A stretch of 64,000 nt of DNA. Source: CAZLHO01 sp964559455 (GTDB lineage: Bacteria > Krumholzibacteriota > Krumholzibacteriia > LZORAL124-64-63). Below, one piece after another: positions 51,780 to 59,923 of the stretch. The position numbers and the translations under genes were made by a program. How positions within the stretch are numbered: the stretch's first letter is position 1; the number at the start of each line of letters is the position of its first letter. The notes beneath the pieces are model-generated. The model was not told where the DNA came from. It was given only the letters and a program-made list of their open reading frames with translations, and ran no database searches. The stretch spans positions 1 to 64,000 of the forward strand of contig CAZLHO010000006.1 in assembly GCA_964559455.1 (NCBI GenBank). The letters are read 5' to 3'.

Positions 51780-52294
51780 AGCAGGCCAACGACCGGGCGA
51801 TCAGGGCCGTGGTGATCACGGTCAGCGACCGGGCCAGCGCCGGCGCCTACGCCGACGAGAGCGGCCCCGCCGCCGAGGCCGCCCTGCGCGACGCGCCGGC
51901 CTTCGCGGACCGTCCCCTCGAGGTGGGCCGGCGCCTGGTGCCCGACGAGCGGGAGCGGATCGCCGCCGCGCTGCGCGACGCCCTGGATGAAGGGGCGGAT
52001 CTCGTCGTCACGACCGGGGGCACGGGCCTGGCGCTCCGGGACGTCACGCCCGAGGCCACGCTCGACGTCGTGGACCGTGAGATCCCCGGCCTGATGGAGA
52101 TGGTGCGTCGCGAGAGCGCGCGCCTGGTCCCGACCGCGCCCCTGAGCCGGGCGGTGGCCGGACAGCGGGGGCGGTCCCTGGTCGTCAATCTGCCCGGCAG
52201 CCCCCGGGCGGTGCGCGAGTGCCTGGGGCTGATCCTTCCCCTGTTGCCTCACGCCCTGGCCATGGCCCGGGGTGGCGGGCACACGGACAGTTGA
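51776..52294 (+). CDS. mogA: Molybdopterin adenylyltransferase, MogA/MoaB type
   Basis: A 172-aa MoCF-biosynthesis domain protein that adenylates molybdopterin for MoeA. Motifs: VVITVSDRASAGAYADESGP at the N-terminus, VTTGGTGLALRDVTPEAT (MPT-binding loop), and VNLPGSPRAVRECLGLILPLLPHAL (end helix). Start ATG overlaps the moeA stop. Confidence 0.92.
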   Translation: MKQANDRAIRAVVITVSDRASAGAYADESGPAAEAALRDAPAFADRPLEVGRRLVPDERERIAAALRDALDEGADLVVTTGGTGLALRDVTPEATLDVVDREIPGLMEMVRRESARLVPTAPLSRAVAGQRGRSLVVNLPGSPRAVRECLGLILPLLPHALAMARGGGHTDS

Positions 52295-52368
52295 TTTATG
52301 CTGCCCACCTGGAGGGAGGCCGTCCTCGCGGTCGTCCGTGATCCCGTTTCATCGACCGAGGAGAGATC

Positions 52369-52758
52369 ATGACCCGCAAGACAATGATGCTGTGCGCGCT
52401 GCTGGCCCTGGGCGCGGTCGCGGTCCTGGCGACCGGCTGCGGCGAGAAGGCCGAGGCCGAGATGACCGTCTGCGAGGGCTGCAGCGCCGAGTACGCCAAG
52501 GCCGACACGAAGATCGTCGGCGGCAAGGCTCTGTGCCCGGCCTGCGCCGAGAAGATGGCCGCGCAGCCCGCCGAGGAGATGCTGGTCTGTACGGCCTGCG
52601 GCATGAAGATGGCCGCGTCCGAGATGACGATGGTCGACGGCAAGCCCTACTGCTCGCATTGCGAGGCTCCGGCCGCCGCCGTCGATGCGGCCAAGGACGC
52701 CGCCGCAGCGACCAAGGACGCCGCCGAGAAGGTGGGCGAGGCGGCTGCGGGTCACTAG
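52369..52758 (+). CDS. Cysteine-rich (zinc-ribbon-like) lipoprotein
   Basis: A 129-aa lipoprotein with lipobox LATGC (Cys24). Two small CxxC-x(n)-CxxC modules follow: TVCEGCSAEYAKADTKIVGGK with LCPAC (~34-58), and LVCTACGMKMAASEMTMVDG with YCSHC (~73-95). Both have zinc-ribbon or LIM-like spacing. The C-terminus is an Ala/Lys-rich helix. Role unknown; it may bind metal at the periplasmic face. GAGGAGAGATC precedes the ATG; a terminator follows. Confidence 0.78.
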   Translation: MTRKTMMLCALLALGAVAVLATGCGEKAEAEMTVCEGCSAEYAKADTKIVGGKALCPACAEKMAAQPAEEMLVCTACGMKMAASEMTMVDGKPYCSHCEAPAAAVDAAKDAAAATKDAAEKVGEAAAGH

Positions 52759-52784
52759 GCCGTCGCCATATCCGCAGCGGATCG

Positions 52785-52810
52785 AGGGGGCGCCCGGCGC
52801 GCCCCCTTTC
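52785..52810 (+). terminator. Rho-independent terminator
   Basis: 9-bp stem AGGGGGCGC / GCGCCCCCT followed by TTTCC. Confidence 0.75.
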
Positions 52811-52937
52811 CATTTTCCGCTCTTCACTGCATATTATGGAGCGATGTTCCGGCCGCGCCGCCGTGCTAGAATCACGGGAAGCCGGCGCCGCCGCCAACGC
52901 CCATCCGCTTCAAGCCAATCGAGGAGGCCGGACCGAC

Positions 52938-53495
52938 ATGGCCATCCTGAAGATCGCCCGTCTCGGGCACCCCGTCCTTCGCCGCGTCGCCGACCCGATC
53001 GACCCCGAGAAGATCCGCTCTCCGGAGATCCAGGGTCTGATCCGCGACATGCTCGAGTCGATGATCGAGCACAACGGCGTCGGGCTGGCGGCTCCCCAGG
53101 TGCATGCCTCCCTGCAGCTGGCCCTGGTCGGCGGTGACGAGGACGACGAGGGGCGGCCCAAGCTGCGGGTGGTCATCAACCCCGAGATCACCCCGCTCAC
53201 CGACCGCCGCTTCGGCATGTACGAGGGCTGCCTCAGCTTGCCGGGAATGCGCGGCTGGGTCGAACGTCCCGCCACCGTGCGGGCGAAGTATCTGGACGAG
53301 AAGGGCGAGCCGGTCGACGTCGAGCTCGACGGCTTTCCCGCCGTGGTCATGCAGCACGAATGCGATCACCTGCGCGGCGTGCTCTACGTGGACCGCATCG
53401 AGGACATGACGAAGTTCGCCTACGAGGAGGAGGCCGGACGCTTCCTGCCCGTGGACGAGTTCGACGACGGCCTGGACGACGACAGCGAGGAGTGA
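52938..53495 (+). CDS. def: Peptide deformylase
   Basis: Removes N-formyl groups from nascent proteins. The 185-aa protein carries all three family motifs: GVGLAAPQV, EGCLSLPGM (Cys metal ligand) and QHECDHLRGVLY (His-Glu-x-x-His metal site). The C-terminal tail is acidic (VDEFDDGLDDDSEE). GAGGAGGCCGGACCGAC precedes ATG 52938. A TAGAAT extended -10 (GTGC-TAGAAT, 52867-52872) lies about 65 bases upstream. Confidence 0.96.
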   Translation: MAILKIARLGHPVLRRVADPIDPEKIRSPEIQGLIRDMLESMIEHNGVGLAAPQVHASLQLALVGGDEDDEGRPKLRVVINPEITPLTDRRFGMYEGCLSLPGMRGWVERPATVRAKYLDEKGEPVDVELDGFPAVVMQHECDHLRGVLYVDRIEDMTKFAYEEEAGRFLPVDEFDDGLDDDSEE

Positions 53496-53503
53496 CCACG
53501 CCC

Positions 53504-53884
53504 ATGAAGGACGCCTATCTGCACAAGACCGTCGACGCCTTCAACCAGCGCCGCTACGACGAGGCCGCCCTGCTCGCGCAGAAGGGCCTGGACGCCGCCG
53601 TGGGCCGGGACGAGCTGTTCTGGCTGGGCCTCCTCGAGACCTGCCTGGGCTTCGGCATGATCATGCGCAACAACCTGCCCGCCGCCGAGGAGAAGCTGGT
53701 GGCGGCCATCGAGAAGTTGCGTAACTTTGGCTTCCGCTACGAGGAACTGGAAGTGACCAGCGTCCTGGCGGGCCTGCGCGGCGGCGTGGCCGAGATCCGG
53801 TCGGTGCGCGGCGCCCGCAAGCGGGTCTTCGACGTCAGCCTGCTGCCCACCATGCGCCTGGCCGGGGCCGAGGGCAATCGCTGA
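53504..53884 (+). CDS. DUF309-like small helical protein
   Basis: A 126-aa soluble protein beginning KDAYLHKTVDAFNQRRYDEAALLAQKGL, which resembles the DUF309 helical fold (a TPR-like pair of helices). The rest is LFWLGLLETCLGFGMIMRNNLPAAEEKLVAAIEKL, then a basic segment (GARKRVFDVSLLPTMRLA). It starts eight bases after def, so the two probably form an operon. Family match is tentative and the role unknown. Confidence 0.55.
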   Translation: MKDAYLHKTVDAFNQRRYDEAALLAQKGLDAAVGRDELFWLGLLETCLGFGMIMRNNLPAAEEKLVAAIEKLRNFGFRYEELEVTSVLAGLRGGVAEIRSVRGARKRVFDVSLLPTMRLAGAEGNR

Positions 53885-53969
53885 CCCCTGGCTCAGCCTT
53901 GCGATTCGGGACCCGGCCGGCCGCCATGCCCGCCGGGTCTCTTTCTTTCCGCCGGAGGACGACGTCTCG

Positions 53970-55055
53970 ATGATTCCCCACGACCACCCCCTGCGCGCCG
54001 CGGCCGACAAGGTGCTGGCGGGCGAGCGCCTGGACGAGGCCGACGGTCTGGCCCTGGCCGCCTCGGACGATCTGCCCCTGCTGGGCTGGCTGGCCCACGT
54101 CGCCCGGACGCGCCGGCACGGCGACAAGGTCTTCTACAACGTCAACCGCCACCTGAACCCGACGAACGTCTGCTGCGTGGGCTGCGAGCTCTGCGCCTAC
54201 GCCGACGACCCCAACGCCGAGGGCACCTGGTCCTACACGCCCGCCGAATGCGTCGAGATCGCCCGCCGCGACTGGACTCCCGACGTCACCGAATTCCACG
54301 TCGTCGGCGGCCTGCATCCGCGCTGGCCTTTCGCGACCTACGTCGAGATCCTGAGCTCCCTGCGCGCCGCCTTCCCTGCGGTGCACCTGAAGGCCTTCAC
54401 CATGGTCGAGATCGACTTCCTGGCCAAGATCGCCAAGAAGAGCGTCCCCGAGACCCTGGGGATCCTGCGCGAGGCCGGCCTGGACAGCTGCCCCGGCGGC
54501 GGCGCCGAGATCTTCCACCCCGAGGTGCGCGACCGCATCGCCTCGCGCAAGATGTCGGCGGAACGCTGGCTCGAGGTGGCCGGAGTCTGCCACCGCGAGG
54601 GCCTGAAGACGAATTGCACGATGCTCTTCGGCCACATCGAGGAGCCGCGGCACTGGGTCGACCACCTGCTGCGGCTGCGCGCGCAGCAGGACGCGACCGG
54701 CGGCTTCCAGTGCTTCATCCCCCTGGCCTTCCATCCCGCGAACACGAAGTTCGCCGACCTGCCGGGGCCGTCGCTGGGCATGAAGCTGAAGGTGGTCGCC
54801 CTGTCGCGTCTGCTGCTGGACAACGTGCCGCACGTGAAGGCCTACTGGGTGATGCTGGGCCGCGAGGCGGCCCAGGTGGCGCTGCGCTTCGGGGCCGACG
54901 ACCTGGACGGCACCGTGGTCGACGAGCGGGTGACTTTGGCCGCCGGCGGGGCGGCGGGCAAGGGCATGACCGTACCCGCCATCGAGGCCTTCATCCGCGG
55001 CGCCGGTCTGACGCCGGTACGCCGGGACACGGTTTACAACGAACTGCCGGCCTGA
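53970..55055 (+). CDS. mqnE: Aminofutalosine synthase (MqnE), menaquinone biosynthesis
   Basis: Radical SAM enzyme of the futalosine route to menaquinone; adds the adenosyl radical to a chorismate-derived enol ether to give aminofutalosine. In the 361-aa protein the cluster motif is VCCVGCELCAY, read as C68-x3-C72-x2-C75. Next come TEFHVVGGLHPRWPFATYVE, GGGAEIFHPEVRD, and ECHREGLKTNCTMLFGHIE-like LKTNCTMLFGHIEEPRHWV. These match MqnE rather than the MqnC/CofG branches. It has a GCCGGAGGACGACGTCTCG leader. The genome presumably holds the other mqn genes elsewhere. Agrees with single-anchor succinate dehydrogenase. Confidence 0.9.
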   Translation: MIPHDHPLRAAADKVLAGERLDEADGLALAASDDLPLLGWLAHVARTRRHGDKVFYNVNRHLNPTNVCCVGCELCAYADDPNAEGTWSYTPAECVEIARRDWTPDVTEFHVVGGLHPRWPFATYVEILSSLRAAFPAVHLKAFTMVEIDFLAKIAKKSVPETLGILREAGLDSCPGGGAEIFHPEVRDRIASRKMSAERWLEVAGVCHREGLKTNCTMLFGHIEEPRHWVDHLLRLRAQQDATGGFQCFIPLAFHPANTKFADLPGPSLGMKLKVVALSRLLLDNVPHVKAYWVMLGREAAQVALRFGADDLDGTVVDERVTLAAGGAAGKGMTVPAIEAFIRGAGLTPVRRDTVYNELPA

Positions 55056-55058
55056 GCC

Positions 55059-55087
55059 TTGCGGCTGCGGCGGGGTGCCTCTATCGT
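55059..55087 (+). promoter_or_regulatory. Promoter for the PHP gene
   Basis: TTGCGG, 17-base spacer, TATCGT; begins 3 bases after the mqnE stop. The predicted start site (~55094) rules out the in-frame GTG at 55086 as the real start. Confidence 0.5.
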
Positions 55088-55157
55088 GAATCCAGGTGGA
55101 GGTCGCTCCACATTTCGTCCGGTCCCGATCCCACATCTTCAGCCCCAGGGTGCCGAC

Positions 55158-55976
55158 TTGCAGCGTGACCACGACATCACCCTCGACGACGACGGCTCCG
55201 CCCCCGAAGGCGCGGCCTGGCGCTGCGCGGACGAATACGCCGGACCCATCCGCCCCTGCGACGTCCGCGGCCTGCTGCACTGCCACACCGCCTACTGCGA
55301 CGGCGCCCACTCCCTGCGCGACATGGTCGAGACCGCCCGCGACCTGGGCCTGGAGTACCTGGGCTTCAGCGACAAGGCCCGCACGACCGGCCACGCCGAG
55401 GGTCTTTGCGCGGTCTCCTTCGTGCGCCAGCGCGAGGAGATCGAGGCCCTGCGCGAGGAGTTCGCCGACATCCACCTGCTGCACGGCATCGAGGTCGAGG
55501 CCGACGCCGACGGCGGGCTGCCCATGAGCGACGACGATCTGGCCCGCTTCGACTACGTCGTGGCCACCCTGACCAACAGCGGCGAGCTGGGCCCCTCGGC
55601 CCGGATGCGACGCGCCCTGAACGTGATCGCCAACCCCTACGTGTCGATCCTGGGCCACCCCGTCGGCGAGCTGATGACCTCCGGCGGCGACCTGCCCCTG
55701 GACATGGTCGCCCTGCTGCACGCCGCCGCCGAGGCCGGCGTGGCCCTGGAGGTCGACGCCAACCCCGCCCACCCCAACCTCTGCTGGGACTATTGCTTCC
55801 TGGCCCAGGAGCTGGGCGTGCCGATGGTCATCTCGTCGGACGCGCACCGCGCCGCGCGTCTGGTCGACTACCGCCACGGGGCCGAGTTGATCCGCTCGGC
55901 CGGGATCGGCTGCCGACAGGTCCTGAACACCCTGGACGTCCCGGCGCTGGGCGCCTTCCTGGGGCGCCGCCGCTAG
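55158..55976 (+). CDS. PHP-domain metal-dependent phosphoesterase (stand-alone)
   Basis: A 272-aa protein with the PolX/YcdX-type PHP fold. Metal-ligand motifs seen: GLLHCHTAYCDGAHSLRDM (H-x-H), DLGLEYLGFSDKARTTG, LLHGIEVEAD, YVVATLTNSG, LGHPVGELMT and SSDAHRAARL. The sequence is like the PHP domain found at the C-terminus of bacterial DNA polymerase X, but without the polymerase part. The start is taken as TTG 55158 because the promoter lies upstream of it and CAGGGTGCC gives weak ribosome pairing; the exact start is uncertain. Confidence 0.78.
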   Translation: MQRDHDITLDDDGSAPEGAAWRCADEYAGPIRPCDVRGLLHCHTAYCDGAHSLRDMVETARDLGLEYLGFSDKARTTGHAEGLCAVSFVRQREEIEALREEFADIHLLHGIEVEADADGGLPMSDDDLARFDYVVATLTNSGELGPSARMRRALNVIANPYVSILGHPVGELMTSGGDLPLDMVALLHAAAEAGVALEVDANPAHPNLCWDYCFLAQELGVPMVISSDAHRAARLVDYRHGAELIRSAGIGCRQVLNTLDVPALGAFLGRRR

Positions 55977-56064
55977 ATTTCCCCCTCCTCCGGTGATAGC
56001 ATGGCCGCCGGCGCCGCGCCCTTTCCGCCGCGCCGCGCCCGTCTACCCGCTCGAGGAGGAAACG

Positions 56065-56646
56065 ATGAGGATCCGCATGTACCTGCTGATACCCGTCCTG
56101 CTGGCGCTGCCCTTCGCCGCGCTCGCGCAGGACGCCGCTCCCGATCAGGCCGCGATGATGGAGGCCATGATGAAGGCCGGCGCCCCCGGCCCCGAGCACC
56201 AGAAGCTGGCGGCCATGGCCGGCGACTTCATCTGCAAGTTCACGTCGTTCCAGGGCCCCGCCGGCGAGCCGATGGTCATGGAGGGCACGGTCGAGGCCAA
56301 GGCGATCATGGGCGGCCGCTACGTGTTCGAGACCGTCGAGATGCCCGGGATGATGGGCATGCCGCCGATGCAGGGCATGGGCCTGTACGGCTACGACAAT
56401 ATCGCCGGCGAATACTTCATGCTCTGGTGGGACAACTACAGCACCGGCGCCATCGAGGTCCGCGGCGCGATGGACGAGGCCGGCGCGCTGACGATGACCG
56501 GCGTCATGACCGACCCGATGGGCGGCGAGGTGGGCTTCCGCATGGTCAACACCTTCGCCGAGGACGGCTACACCTCGACCTACTACGAGGCCCGCGAGGG
56601 CCAGGAAGAGACCAAGACGATGGAGATCGTGCAGACCCGGAAGTGA
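56065..56646 (+). CDS. Exported DUF1579 protein
   Basis: A 193-aa secreted protein: signal peptide cleaved near ALA-QDAAP, then a methionine-rich start, then the DUF1579 beta-barrel-like pattern (HQKLAAMAGDF ... GTVEAKAIMGGRYVFETVEMPGMMGMPPM ... LYGYDNIAGEYFMLWWDNYSTG). DUF1579 function is unknown; the fold is lipocalin-like. Strong GAGGAGGAAACG ribosome site. Confidence 0.8.
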   Translation: MRIRMYLLIPVLLALPFAALAQDAAPDQAAMMEAMMKAGAPGPEHQKLAAMAGDFICKFTSFQGPAGEPMVMEGTVEAKAIMGGRYVFETVEMPGMMGMPPMQGMGLYGYDNIAGEYFMLWWDNYSTGAIEVRGAMDEAGALTMTGVMTDPMGGEVGFRMVNTFAEDGYTSTYYEAREGQEETKTMEIVQTRK

Positions 56647-56654
56647 TGGCCCGG

Positions 56655-56791
56655 AAGGGGTGCGCGCTCCTTCCGTTCGGGGACGAGGGGCAGCCCATCC
56701 ATGGGCTGCCCCTCTCTTCGCTCCGGCGTCGGCGGCATCCTGCCGCCGACTGCCTGCGCGGAGCCCCTCACGCAAGGAGCGCGCACCCCTT
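56655..56791. repeat. Three-hairpin palindromic element
   Basis: An outer inverted repeat of 18 bases (AAGGGGTGCGCGCTCCTT at 56655-56672, complement at 56774-56791) encloses two perfect hairpins. One is GAGGGGCAGCCCAT / ATGGGCTGCCCCTC (56685-56714, 2-base loop). The other is GTCGGCGGC / GCCGCCGAC (56728-56750). The whole folds as a three-armed cruciform. It starts 9 bases after the DUF1579 stop. Confidence 0.75.
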
Positions 56792-56940
56792 GCGGGGCAT
56801 CATCATCGCTCGAAAGATCTCCGTCGTTCCGGTCTCTGCCCGGACTCCCGGCGGGTGTCGGCGCGAAGGAATGGCGTCCCTGAGCGGAAGGAGCACGACC
56901 CCTTTTCGGGCATCCTCGGCGCGCGGGCGATCTCCATCGT
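56774..56940 (+). repeat. Imperfect direct repeat following the palindrome
   Basis: AAGGAGCGCGCACCCCTT at 56774 recurs in degenerate form as AAGGAGCACGACCCCTTTT at 56888. In each copy a CGGGCATC / GGGGCATC stretch follows, and then GATCTCCRTCGT (56816 and 56929). Roughly 55 bases are repeated with about 70% identity by eye. Confidence 0.55.
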
Positions 56941-57283
56941 CGTCGTCGCTTGCGGTGCCGAGGGAGGACGGAGCGAACGGGGGGCGACAACGCGGGGGGA
57001 CGGGGCGAAGGGAGGGGCTGGCGCAGTCGCGTCGGTTGCGCGGGGGCACGGGGATTGCCCCGGGCGGGGCGGCGGCAGGCGGGCGGCAGGCGCGCGCCGC
57101 GGCGGCCCAGGTCCGGCGCCCCGAACCCCTCGACCGGAGTGGCGAAGACGGGGGCGTCCCGGCCCGGGGCTCGGCCCGGCCGGCGGGCTCGGCCCGCCCC
57201 GCCGCCGCTTCGGGCGTTGCATTGCCGGGACCCGTTGAGCATCATGTCCCGAAATGCCGGTTCGATTCCCGAGGGGGGGACCC
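56941..57283. other. G-rich noncoding stretch
   Basis: About 340 bases with a strong G-over-C bias on the plus strand and runs such as GGGGGG. No gene-like frame; it ends in the ribosome site (GAGGGGGGG) of the next gene. Confidence 0.5.
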
Positions 57284-58219
57284 GTGAACGCCCGATCGAT
57301 CCCGACCGTCTGCCTGGGCCTGGCGCTGCTCCTGGCCGCGCCCGCGTGCGCGCAGGACCAGACCGCCGGCTCCGGCGCCGAGGACGATCCCTTCGTCCTG
57401 GACGTCGACGAGCTGCTGAAACAGGGCTTCGGCCTGATCGTCGCCGCCGAGGACTCCATCCCCTTCGCCGACGGCACCGCCGACACCGTGCTGATCACGG
57501 CGCCGCGGGTGACCGTGGCCGAGGTCGTGCGCCGCATCGGCGAGCGCATGGAGCGCGAGAGCCTGGCCATGGGCCGCCACGCGTACACCACGCGCACCAA
57601 CGTGGTCATGCGCAAGCACGGCGAGGTGAAAGAGGGCCGCCCCGTCGAGATCAAGGTGCTGGAGCAGGCCGACCGCGTCACCGAGAGCGAGGGCGCGATC
57701 CAGATCGCGACCCTGTGGAAGCGCGAGCGCAAGCTGAGCGACGGCGAGGTCGTGGACGAGAAGGTCGACGACGAGGTCAGCGCCGACTGGCAGGCCGTCG
57801 AGGAGGCCGCCGAGCAGGGCATGAACGTGCCCTTCTCGCTGCTGACCGGCGACGCCTACGACTACGAGATCCAGGAGCGCGCCCTGATCGGCGAGCACCT
57901 GATCTACCGCGTGGGCTTCGCGCCCAAGACCGGCTTCCGCGCCGAGCCCACGGGCACCGTCTGGATCGACTACGGCGAGTACGTGATCCGGCGCATGGAG
58001 GGCCGCGTCGACGCCCCCTTCACCATGCCGCCCATCCTGAAGGGCATCCCCGAGTTCCGGCTGCGGCAGGAGCAGGTCGACGGCTGGTGGGTGCCGGTCG
58101 AGATCTACCTGCGCGTCGAGCTGCGCCGCCTGCTGCCCGGGATCCCCGCCGAGATCGAGCTCTTCTGGCGCAGCGAGGACCACGAATTCGAGAACTCCGG
58201 CGGGGAGGTCGCGCGATGA
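57284..58219 (+). CDS. Exported LolA/MucB-like protein
   Basis: A 311-aa secreted protein. Signal peptide MNARSIPTVCLGLALLLAAPACA, with a possible Cys22 lipidation. The mature part has an early acidic helix (DPFVLDVDELLKQGFGLI). The long beta-rich half (VIRRMEGRVDAPFTMPPILKGI; QEQVDGWWVPVEIYLRVEL) resembles the half-barrel shared by LolA and MucB/RseB. It overlaps the next gene, an outer-membrane barrel, by four bases, which suggests a two-component envelope unit. GTG start after GAGGGGGGGACCC. Exact family uncertain. Confidence 0.65.
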   Translation: MNARSIPTVCLGLALLLAAPACAQDQTAGSGAEDDPFVLDVDELLKQGFGLIVAAEDSIPFADGTADTVLITAPRVTVAEVVRRIGERMERESLAMGRHAYTTRTNVVMRKHGEVKEGRPVEIKVLEQADRVTESEGAIQIATLWKRERKLSDGEVVDEKVDDEVSADWQAVEEAAEQGMNVPFSLLTGDAYDYEIQERALIGEHLIYRVGFAPKTGFRAEPTGTVWIDYGEYVIRRMEGRVDAPFTMPPILKGIPEFRLRQEQVDGWWVPVEIYLRVELRRLLPGIPAEIELFWRSEDHEFENSGGEVAR

Positions 58220-59595
58220 AGCGACTCGCCCTGGCCTGCCTGCTGATGCTCCCGACCCTGGCCGCCGCCCTGCCGCCCGCGCCGGCCGACTCGCTGCTGT
58301 GGGAGAGCGAGCAGGCGGCCATCGACTCGCTGAACAGCTACTGGCGCACCCTGGACGCCGACTGGTACGACCCCCTGACCCCCGAGCTGCTGGACTTCGG
58401 GCTGGACGCCGCGCGCCTGGACTCGCTGACGGCGGTGGGCGACGTCCTGATCGGGCGGATCCTGTCGGGCCGCTACGTGAAGACCGATTTCCACCCCTTC
58501 GGCATGATGGCCTTCAACCGCACCGAGGGGCTGCGGCCGGGCGCGTCGCTGGAGTTCGTGCGCCCCGGCCCGGCGCCGGCGCGGCTCGAGATCGGGGCCG
58601 GCTACGGCATCGCCAGCGAACGTGTGGTGCACGAGCACGGGCTGGATCTGCCGCTGGCCGTGGCCCGCCCGCGCGACGACCGGGGCGCGCTGAAGCGCCG
58701 CCCCTGGCCCTGGCTGTCGCTGCGCGCCGAGGGGGGGCGCGCGACGAGGGCCTTCGGCGGCGAGCTGGGCCGCACCTGGGACATGTGGGCCTTCCTCTAC
58801 GGCGAGGAGCCCAGCCAGTTCTACGAGGACGAGTTCTGGCGCGCCGGCCTGCGGCTGCGGCCCCGGCCGGAGCTGGCCCTGGAGCTGGGCGGCGGGCATC
58901 ACGACGAGCGCCCGCGGCCGGTGGCCACCCGCTGGACCCTGTTCGGCGAGGCGAGCGACGTGGACCCCAACCTGCAGGTGCCGGCGCTGACCGCCCGCGA
59001 GCTCTACGCCGGGCTGCGCTGGCGCCGCGGCCGCGTGGAGGCCGGGGCGCGGATGACCTGGCTGCGCGCCGCGGGCGACCAGGTGAACGCCCCCTGGGGG
59101 GCGACGGACGCGTTGTGGCACCGCCGGCTGCGGCTGGACGGCGCGGCGACCCTGATCGACCGCTGGGGCACCGAATACGCCCTGAAGGGGGTGTGGCGCA
59201 CCGCCGACCGCCGCGCGCCCCCGCAGTGGCAGCTGTTCCTGGGCGACTACGGCACCCTGAGGGGCTTCGAGGCCCGCGAGCTGGCCGGCGACGAGGGCGG
59301 CCTGGCCACCCTGGACGTGCGCCTGGGCGCCGACCCCTTCCGCGCCCTGCGCGTGCCCCTGCTGAAGAGCTTCCGCCTGCAGCCCATCCTCTTCGCCGAA
59401 TACGGCCGCGCCCTGCGCGCCGAGGGCCCCGGAGAGCCCTACGGGGCCACCGGCTGGCGGGCCGACGTGGGCTTCGGCTTCGGCAAGGCCATCGGCCTGC
59501 CCGGCGTGGGCGGCAACCTGCGCATGTACGTGGCCCGCCCGGTGGGCCCGGGCATGGGCGACTACAGCTGGCGGGTGACGGTGGGGGTGGAGTAG
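58216..59595 (+). CDS. Outer-membrane barrel protein, surface antigen (BamA-like C-terminal) type
   Basis: A 459-aa exported protein: signal peptide MKRLALACLLMLPTLAAALP, a helical and loop region, then about 16 strands. The motif YGTLRGFEARELAGDEG (residues ~350-365) corresponds to the LRGY/F loop-6 motif of the BamA/Omp85 surface-antigen family, and DYSWRVTVGVE closes the barrel. No POTRA repeat is evident. Co-translated with the LolA-like gene. Confidence 0.75.
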   Translation: MKRLALACLLMLPTLAAALPPAPADSLLWESEQAAIDSLNSYWRTLDADWYDPLTPELLDFGLDAARLDSLTAVGDVLIGRILSGRYVKTDFHPFGMMAFNRTEGLRPGASLEFVRPGPAPARLEIGAGYGIASERVVHEHGLDLPLAVARPRDDRGALKRRPWPWLSLRAEGGRATRAFGGELGRTWDMWAFLYGEEPSQFYEDEFWRAGLRLRPRPELALELGGGHHDERPRPVATRWTLFGEASDVDPNLQVPALTARELYAGLRWRRGRVEAGARMTWLRAAGDQVNAPWGATDALWHRRLRLDGAATLIDRWGTEYALKGVWRTADRRAPPQWQLFLGDYGTLRGFEARELAGDEGGLATLDVRLGADPFRALRVPLLKSFRLQPILFAEYGRALRAEGPGEPYGATGWRADVGFGFGKAIGLPGVGGNLRMYVARPVGPGMGDYSWRVTVGVE

Positions 59596-59923
59596 GGAAA
59601 TCTTGAACTTGACGTATCGAAATTATCGTGGAGAATCATAGCCGCGGGCCCGATGGTCTGCGGCTGTTTCCTATCTCCCGGACAGCGTCGATTCACAGAA
59701 TTTATCTAGTCGGCTCAACACCATGTACTAACGCATCTCCCAAGATTCAACGGACGTCAACTAGCGACTACAAATCAAGTTTCCCGGTCGAGATGGGGGG
59801 TCTGTGGCCAGCATTTCGCCGCCTAGCAATCCCTGCCTGAAAGCAAACGCAGGGGCTGGAAGTCGTTAAGTCTGAACGAGTAGTATTTCAATCCATGTAA
59901 GCCGCGCAGAAAGGTACTCGCCC
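59596..59923. other. AT-richer intergenic region before the TPR-sigma54 gene
   Basis: About 330 bases of clearly lower GC than the rest of the window, with no convincing gene. It holds a hairpin CCCTGC/GCAGGG (~59830-59855), a second stem AGCCGC/GCGGCT (~59639-59664), and a GG-N10-GC match (TGGCCAGCATTTCGC, ~59799-59813) that could be a weak sigma54 promoter for autoregulation. Confidence 0.4.

Noticed and set aside
59628..59840. A 70-aa gene in the AT-rich intergenic region
   Set aside because: No ribosome site, no hydrophobic or domain pattern, and atypical composition; likely random frame.
59596..59923. tRNA/tmRNA remnant or attachment site in the AT-rich gap
   Set aside because: No cloverleaf, no T-loop GTTCGAAT-type block, and no flanking direct repeats could be found.
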